Assembly: GCA_963921425.1 (NCBI GenBank)
Contig: OY992833.1
Span: 3,350,501-3,414,500 of the forward strand
From: Dryas octopetala
Lineage: Eukaryota > Streptophyta > Magnoliopsida > Rosales > Rosaceae
DNA length: 64,000 nt
Reading direction: 5' to 3'
The position numbers and the translations under genes were made by a program. Of this stretch, positions 59,759-64,000 are shown piece by piece. The notes below the pieces were generated by a model. The model was not told the DNA's origin, did no database searches, and was given only the letters and a program-made list of their open reading frames with translations. The stretch's first letter is position 1, and each line of letters starts with the position of its first letter.

Positions 59759-60598
59759 TAACCTTATAAGTTTGTTTAAAGTTTTGTTGAGTGAGAATTT
59801 AAATTTACTCACTGAAGATTTTGAATGAGCCCCTATGTAATCAGCTCAGACCAACTAGGTCCCTTTTTTCCTATGAGAAACAAATTGTATTGAAACCAAT
59901 ATAAAATACATAGTACACCTCAAAACTCAACTACCATACACAAAAGTGATATAAAAAAAATCATCTACAAACTAAATAACAACTGCTTTCCAGTCTGCAA
60001 AAACAGAGAAATACGGTATTTCCCTAAACTCAGAAGAACCAGGGTCCATTTGTGCCATTTCATAAAACGTGAAAACTAGCAAGAAGATTCAATAGCACTA
60101 CGGAGCTTTCTTTGACAACCACCAAGAAGAAATAAGGCTCTTTTAAGTTGATGTTTGATAGCAAAACTCAATTATTCAAAACGTACAATTTTCATTCCCT
60201 TCTCTAATCTTTTCACCAAACATTACCACAAGTCGATCTCTATCGATTTTGTTAAATAGTATACCCATTTTCCAGCAAACCCAGAAACGTAAAACATGAA
60301 GATTTTCCAAGTTACATCCAAACAAAGAAAAATGTCAATATCAAAAGGAAGAAGAGCTTACATAGGTATTGAGCTGGCGGATGAAGCTGGAGAAGTTGTT
60401 GTGCTTGAAATAGGTGGGAAGCAGAACCCGAGCGAACTCGGGCGGGTTCCAAACCACGAAGCTCTTCTTGTTGGAGCTCCACGACACGATCTCGTCGGTT
60501 CCAGGGTCGTCCACCATCTCGTACGTCTTCAGCAGAAACGGCGCTGGACCACCAGCTCCGCCTCCGCCGGCCATCGCCGCCGCCTGAGCTCCCTCCAT
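55243..60598 (-). CDS. HSFA5: Heat shock transcription factor A5
   Basis: Two coding exons, 60598-60362 (79 codons) and 56469-55243 (408 codons plus TGA): 487 aa. The intron (GTAAGC...TCAG) sits in phase 0 inside the DNA-binding domain ([16 protein letters not shown]), the conserved HSF position. The DNA-binding domain spans about residues 20-116. The HR-A/B coiled coil for trimerisation spans about 127-184. A basic NLS (NKKRRLP) lies at 210-216. The acidic-aromatic AHA motif [10 protein letters not shown] is at about 435, and the C-terminal AETLTL resembles an export signal. The [11 protein letters not shown] and [13 protein letters not shown] stretches match HSFA5 of Arabidopsis from memory. 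Tomato and Arabidopsis HSFA5 are known to repress HSFA4. The reading frame is intact. The first ATG is followed by a Gly/Ala-rich N-terminus. Confidence 0.95.
57846..58497. mobile_element. hAT-type element, 652 bp, TSD CTTGCATA, in the HSFA5 intron
   Basis: Starts CAAGGTTGAAAATATCGG, ends TTTTTTCATCCTTG, giving an imperfect inverted terminal repeat (CAAGG.TGAAAA). A perfect 8-bp duplication CTTGCATA lies at 57838-57845 and 58498-58505. Clusters of AATATCGG/CCGATAT motifs lie near both ends, as in other hAT elements. No transposase frame. Confidence 0.92.
58602..58902. repeat. Two 68-bp direct repeats 233 bp apart
   Basis: 58602-58670 and 58835-58902 share TT(G/A)GACAACCACTA, the AAGCTTA...TGTCA/TGTTA segment, GAGCCAACAAT/GGGCCAACAAT and end (A/C)TTACA. 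The spacing could reflect a tiny LTR-type element, but no primer site was seen. Confidence 0.6.
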
Positions 60599-60779
60599 CG
60601 TTACGTCGAGCTCGGGCGCCCGGGTTGGGTCAGGGTTTCGGCGGCTCCGACTCGGGTTCCGATCAGAATTGAATTGAATTGATTGTGGTGAAGATGAACG
60701 AATAGAACAGCCGAGAAGAAAAATTGAAGAACACAGAGATGAATTGAAGAGTCCAAGCTGGAGACGAGAGGAGAGAATA

Positions 60780-60787
60780 GAACGTTC
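60780..60787. promoter_or_regulatory. Heat shock element core in the HSFA5 upstream region
   Basis: AGAACGTTCG at 60779-60788 is a perfect nGAAnnTTCn pair, about 180 bases upstream of the HSFA5 ATG. The third unit (AGC) is imperfect. A weak TATA-like TATATGTATTA (minus strand) lies near 60812-60824, which would place the site close to the transcription start. Confidence 0.45.
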
Positions 60788-60899
60788 GAGCTGGTTGCCA
60801 GAGTTGACTTTAATACATATACAGTTTCAATATGTACGGTTTCGTAGGTCTGTTGTCGCCACGTCAGCATCAAATACAGATGAGATATTTTTTTTCTTT

Positions 60900-61505
60900 T
60901 AGAAAAATTTACAAACATGACACAGGTTGTTTCATTTCGGAACATTAATTTTACTTTGTGTTAATAAAAGAAACATACTTTCATTTTGTGTCAATTAAGG
61001 ACTATATTTTTTTTTCAGTTTTTATCTCAACTTTGGCCCGACGTTGAACCCATCAAAACTCCACCAAATTCAGAAAATTATATTGGGTTTAAAAATATGC
61101 ATCTCCTCTTTACAACCATATAAAGATCACCCAACTCGGATCTCTACAATTCCAAATAATCGGCCCCAAAGTAGAGTACCTGAAACTGTCCGATTTTTCA
61201 AATTTTTTCCCAGAGATTCGATTGGATAGCTTTAAGTACCCTATCTTTGGGTCAATTATCTGAAATTATAGATATCTGATTTGAGTAATCTTTATATGGT
61301 TGTAAAGTGAAGATGCATAGCTTTAAACAAAGTATAATTTTGCTAGATTTTGTGGAGTTTTGATGAGTTCAATGTTGGACCAAAGTTGAGATAAAACAGA
61401 GTCATTAATTGACAAAAAATAAAAGTATGTGTTATTTATTAACACGAATCAAAATTAATATCCTGAAATGAAACAATCATCAAGTTGTGTTTGTAAATTT
61501 TTCCC
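60900..61505. mobile_element. Fold-back element carrying an LTR segment in each arm
   Basis: The arms 60903-61205 and 61225-61502 are inverted copies almost end to end (AAAAATTTACAAACA at each outer end). Inside each arm, CATCAAAACTCCAC and CTTTACAACCATATAAAGAT match about 9680-9850 of the solo LTR, ending ACCTGAAACTGTCC. Flanking 9-mers TTTTTCTTT and TTTTTCATT agree at 7 of 9, so a Mutator-type TSD is possible but weak. Confidence 0.75.
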
Positions 61506-62178
61506 TTTTTCATTTTTGGTTGAGGTGGATTTTGTAATGCTTCTCTCTGCTCCAGTTCAATGCTTCCCTATGCCCCAATTCAACACTTTTCTCTACCTTG
61601 GTTGAAAACTTCTTTATGCTATTCTTTCAATCATAACACATAGATTCTACTTCAAAATGCACTAAAAGAAAAAGTTCTTGTGAGCTAAACTTAATTATTT
61701 CCTTACTCAAGAAATTGTTTGGAAACAAAGATGTAAAATACATCATGATATTCCTAAGAAAGCCAAATTGAAAATCTAAGACAGGCAATGCTTCACTTCA
61801 AAATAGGACATACCCAAAAGGATCCCCAACTACAAGGAAAGCCATGTCAGAAGCAGCAGCTGCACTTAGAATTTGATCAGCCTTTTCCTCCACCATTCTC
61901 TATCTGCAAGTGTGATCGGTTTTCCATACAAGTTTTCATGCCCATGAAAAAAAAAAATTAGAAATTCAACAAGTTTTGCAGATAAATAGAGAAAAGAGAG
62001 GGTGTGGATGTGATACCAACGTGGAAAGGTCGTTCGAGGAGATACCAAAAGACAGGAGGGAAGTGTAGGCTTCCATGAAAATCTTGTCACATAATCACAT
62101 TTCTTCACTGCTAGTCCTACAATGTACAACATCTCTTTTTCTCTTTGTCTCTCTTCCTAAACTCTTTGTCTCTGCCAG
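61506..62178. other. Intergenic sequence
   Basis: Includes the flank of the fold-back element. The 88-aa minus frame at 61866-62132 has no domain. Nothing else recognised. Confidence 0.4.
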
Positions 62179-62850
62179 GGCCAGCCCTGACTTTTTGGAG
62201 GCCTAGGGAGAGAGAGACACTGGGAGAGGGTGGGAGAGAGAGATAGATAGAGATAGAGAAGACGATGGAAGATTGAAAGAGAGATCGAGAAAAAAGTTTC
62301 TCGTTTCTCTCAAAGGGAAGAGATAAGAAGGTGTAAAGTTAGCCTTTTTATGTTACCAAAAAAAAAGTCGGCCAGGGGTGGGCACGGTTCGAAAAACCGA
62401 ACCACAAGGTAATAACCATAACCAAACCGACCTTATCGAAATGGCCAATCTTAGAACTGAAACCGAACCAACTATAGCAAAAACCGACAGGTTCGGATTG
62501 GTACGGCGAACACAGAGAAAGGGAGAAGAGAAAGAAGAAAGAGAGATCACAGAGAGGGGGAGCCGATCGCAGAGAAAGGGAGAAGAGAGAACAGAGAGAA
62601 ATCACATAGAGGGAAAAGAGAGAGAGAGAGAGAGAGAGTGCGGCGGTGGCGGCGGCCAAGGATGTATGGGTTTTATAGTTTAAGTGTTTTGAGGGTTAGG
62701 TTAATAGGTTAAGTGGTATATTACTAAAGTCATAATAAATCATTATTTTATAATAGTTTAACAACATACTTTAGGTTCCTGGACCCCTGGTATATAATTA
62801 CTTCTAGCCTTTCTGCACTAGCGAGAGCCAGCAAAGCGGCTATTTCTATT
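62179..62850. repeat. hAT-like end fragments and (GA)n-rich sequence
   Basis: CAGGGCCAGCCCTGACTTT at 62178 and CAGGGGTGGGCACGGTTCG at 62373 resemble hAT termini, and the second is followed by repeated AACCGA motifs. The partner ends and TSDs were not found. GA-rich tracts at 62510-62640 give spurious frames. Confidence 0.4.
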
Positions 62851-62860
62851 GCGCAATTTA

Positions 62861-63430
62861 GGAATGGCAACGGGGCGGGTCGGGGCCGGGGGTGCCACCC
62901 GGTCCCTCGCCCTGAAATTGTTTGAATCCCTGAATCTACCCCAATTCCCCGGGTACTTAAACGTGGATTCCCCATCTTGACCCCGCTGCGGAGTCTCTTC
63001 AAACTTGCCCCGAATCCTCGACCCCTTTTTCCTTTGCTGGCCTTAAATTGGACCTTTTTTCCTTAGCAGCAAACCCATCTCAAAATTTGCAAATCAAATG
63101 AAATGGAGATAACAAAATTCCAATATTTCTCCTTCAATCCATTCACCCCATTCAAATTAACATAAATTGTAGTTATAAAGTGATAAAAATTATCAAGCGC
63201 ACATACCCACATACCAAAATCCAAAGAATATAGTAAAAAATTGAAACTTTAACAATACCAATTAGAGGGAGGGAGGCAGCACCGTGAGACAGAGGGGCGA
63301 GACATAGCAGCAGCGAGACTATAAGAGTCTAAGAGAAGATAGAGGGCGGCAACACAGTGGGAGTCTGAGAGAAGATAGAGTAACTGAGTGAGAGTGAGAT
63401 CAAGAATGAGAGAAGATATTAGGTTTTTTT
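62861..63430. repeat. Dispersed repeat with GGCAACGGGGCGGG start
   Basis: TAGGAATGGCAACGGGGCGG resembles the TAGGGGTGGCAAC terminus of common plant hAT non-autonomous elements, but no opposite terminus or TSD was found. Confidence 0.4.
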
Positions 63431-63479
63431 TTTGTCGGACATTATTTAGGGTATTAAAAATATAATAAAACCTAATTAT

Positions 63480-63990
63480 AGTTTATATTGTTTTATACAA
63501 GGAATAAAATTTCGGGTTTCGAGGAAATTTCGATGGAAATTTCGATGGAAATTTCAACGGAAATTTCGAAGATTTTTAAATTTCGACAAAAATTCGACGG
63601 AAACGACGGAAATTGTTATCAAAATACGGAAATTTTGAATGAAACTTTACCATATATTTATTTAACATATTATCTACTACATTGATAAAAAACATTGAAA
63701 AAACCAAATTATATGATAGGTTTCATGTGATATGTGATGAATATAATGCGCGCTGGAGGCAAATACTATTAAATAAAATTAGTATAATGAATAAATAAAA
63801 TTATTATATTCTTTATACTCTATAATTTATACACTAAATCATATATACTCTATATACTAAATCTTATATACTCTATAATATATACACTAAATTTTATATA
63901 TTTTATAATGTGTATTTTATATTTTTTAGGATATGGTATAAGATATTAAAGTTTAGGCTCTTTAAGATATTTTTAAAGGTCAAGTGGCCA
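63480..63990. repeat. Second copy of the dispersed repeat at 2515-2960
   Basis: Same orientation and order as the copy at the left end: TTTTTAAATTTCGACAAAAA, GAAACTTTACCATAT, GATAAAAAACATTGAA and AAATTAGTATAATGAATAAA. Its start carries a short tandem array of a 12-base unit (GAAATTTCGATG-like, 63520-63570). Confidence 0.8.
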
Positions 63991-64000
63991 AAAAAAAAAA

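Larger units (their letters stand above)
56470..60361 (-). other. HSFA5 intron, 3.9 kb
   Basis: Donor GTAAGC and acceptor CTCAG, each directly at the conserved HSF split point. Contains a hAT-type element (57846-58497), a pair of 68-bp direct repeats (58602-58902) and a 38-base poly-A run at about 59719-59756. The frames inside show no domains. Confidence 0.9.

Noticed and set aside
62348..62683. Frames of about 100 aa on both strands
   Set aside because: Caused by GA-rich low-complexity sequence and hAT-like motifs.
1..64000. CRISPR arrays, operons or riboswitches
   Set aside because: No regular short repeats with unique spacers were seen, and the window is plant nuclear DNA. Short repeats seen are microsatellites or transposon parts.

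Overview
The window looks like nuclear DNA of a dicot tree or shrub. It has long AT-rich gaps, a plant class A heat-shock factor gene with one large intron, F-box genes of the plant FBA type, Ty1/copia and Ty3/gypsy retroelements, and many small hAT- and Mutator-type elements with clean target-site duplications (TSDs). The proteins and LTR types suggest a rosid, perhaps Rosaceae, but that is inference. There is no rRNA, CRISPR array, operon or other bacterial feature.

Layout. 1-4.2 kb: an inverted-repeat DNA element cut by the window start, an LTR fragment, a dispersed repeat that recurs at the other end of the window, and an LTR-like block. 4.2-21.83 kb: one decayed Ty3/gypsy element on the minus strand. 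Its gag lies at the right. Its plus-strand (antisense) extra reading frame resembles the plant mobile domain (PMD) and starts next to the left LTR. Three later insertions split it: a solo LTR (8510-10556), an LTR-like block (11197-13315) and a nearly full-length Ty1/copia element (14166-20366, perfect TSD GCTTC). 22.5-25.2 kb: a large LTR in minus orientation.

25.8-53.4 kb: a segmental duplication carrying F-box genes. Copy A has an intact gene at 29369-30493, and copy B has an intact gene at 49736-50866. A third copy (51630-52535) is a pseudogene that has lost its F-box. The two intact copies share an upstream leader, a putative 5'-UTR splice donor and an acceptor directly before the ATG. 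Copy A's downstream half was pushed about 11 kb away by nested insertions at 31.4-42.6 kb: a solo LTR with TSD TTCTG, two further hAT elements, two Mutator-type elements and a pair of inverted arms. A rotten Ty1/copia pol lies on the minus strand at 43.95-46.87 kb, between the copies.

55.2-60.6 kb: a complete HSFA5-type gene on the minus strand (487 aa, two coding exons, 3.9-kb intron). The intron holds a 652-bp hAT-like element with an 8-bp TSD. Upstream of the gene are a heat-shock-element core and a fold-back element whose arms carry sequence shared with an LTR family found elsewhere in the window. 61.5-64 kb holds repeats only.

The only genes that look functional are the two F-box genes (likely substrate receptors of SCF ubiquitin ligases) and HSFA5 (a heat-stress transcription factor). 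Nothing suggests they act together. The main interest of the window is its layered insertion history and what the duplicated copies reveal about the order of events.
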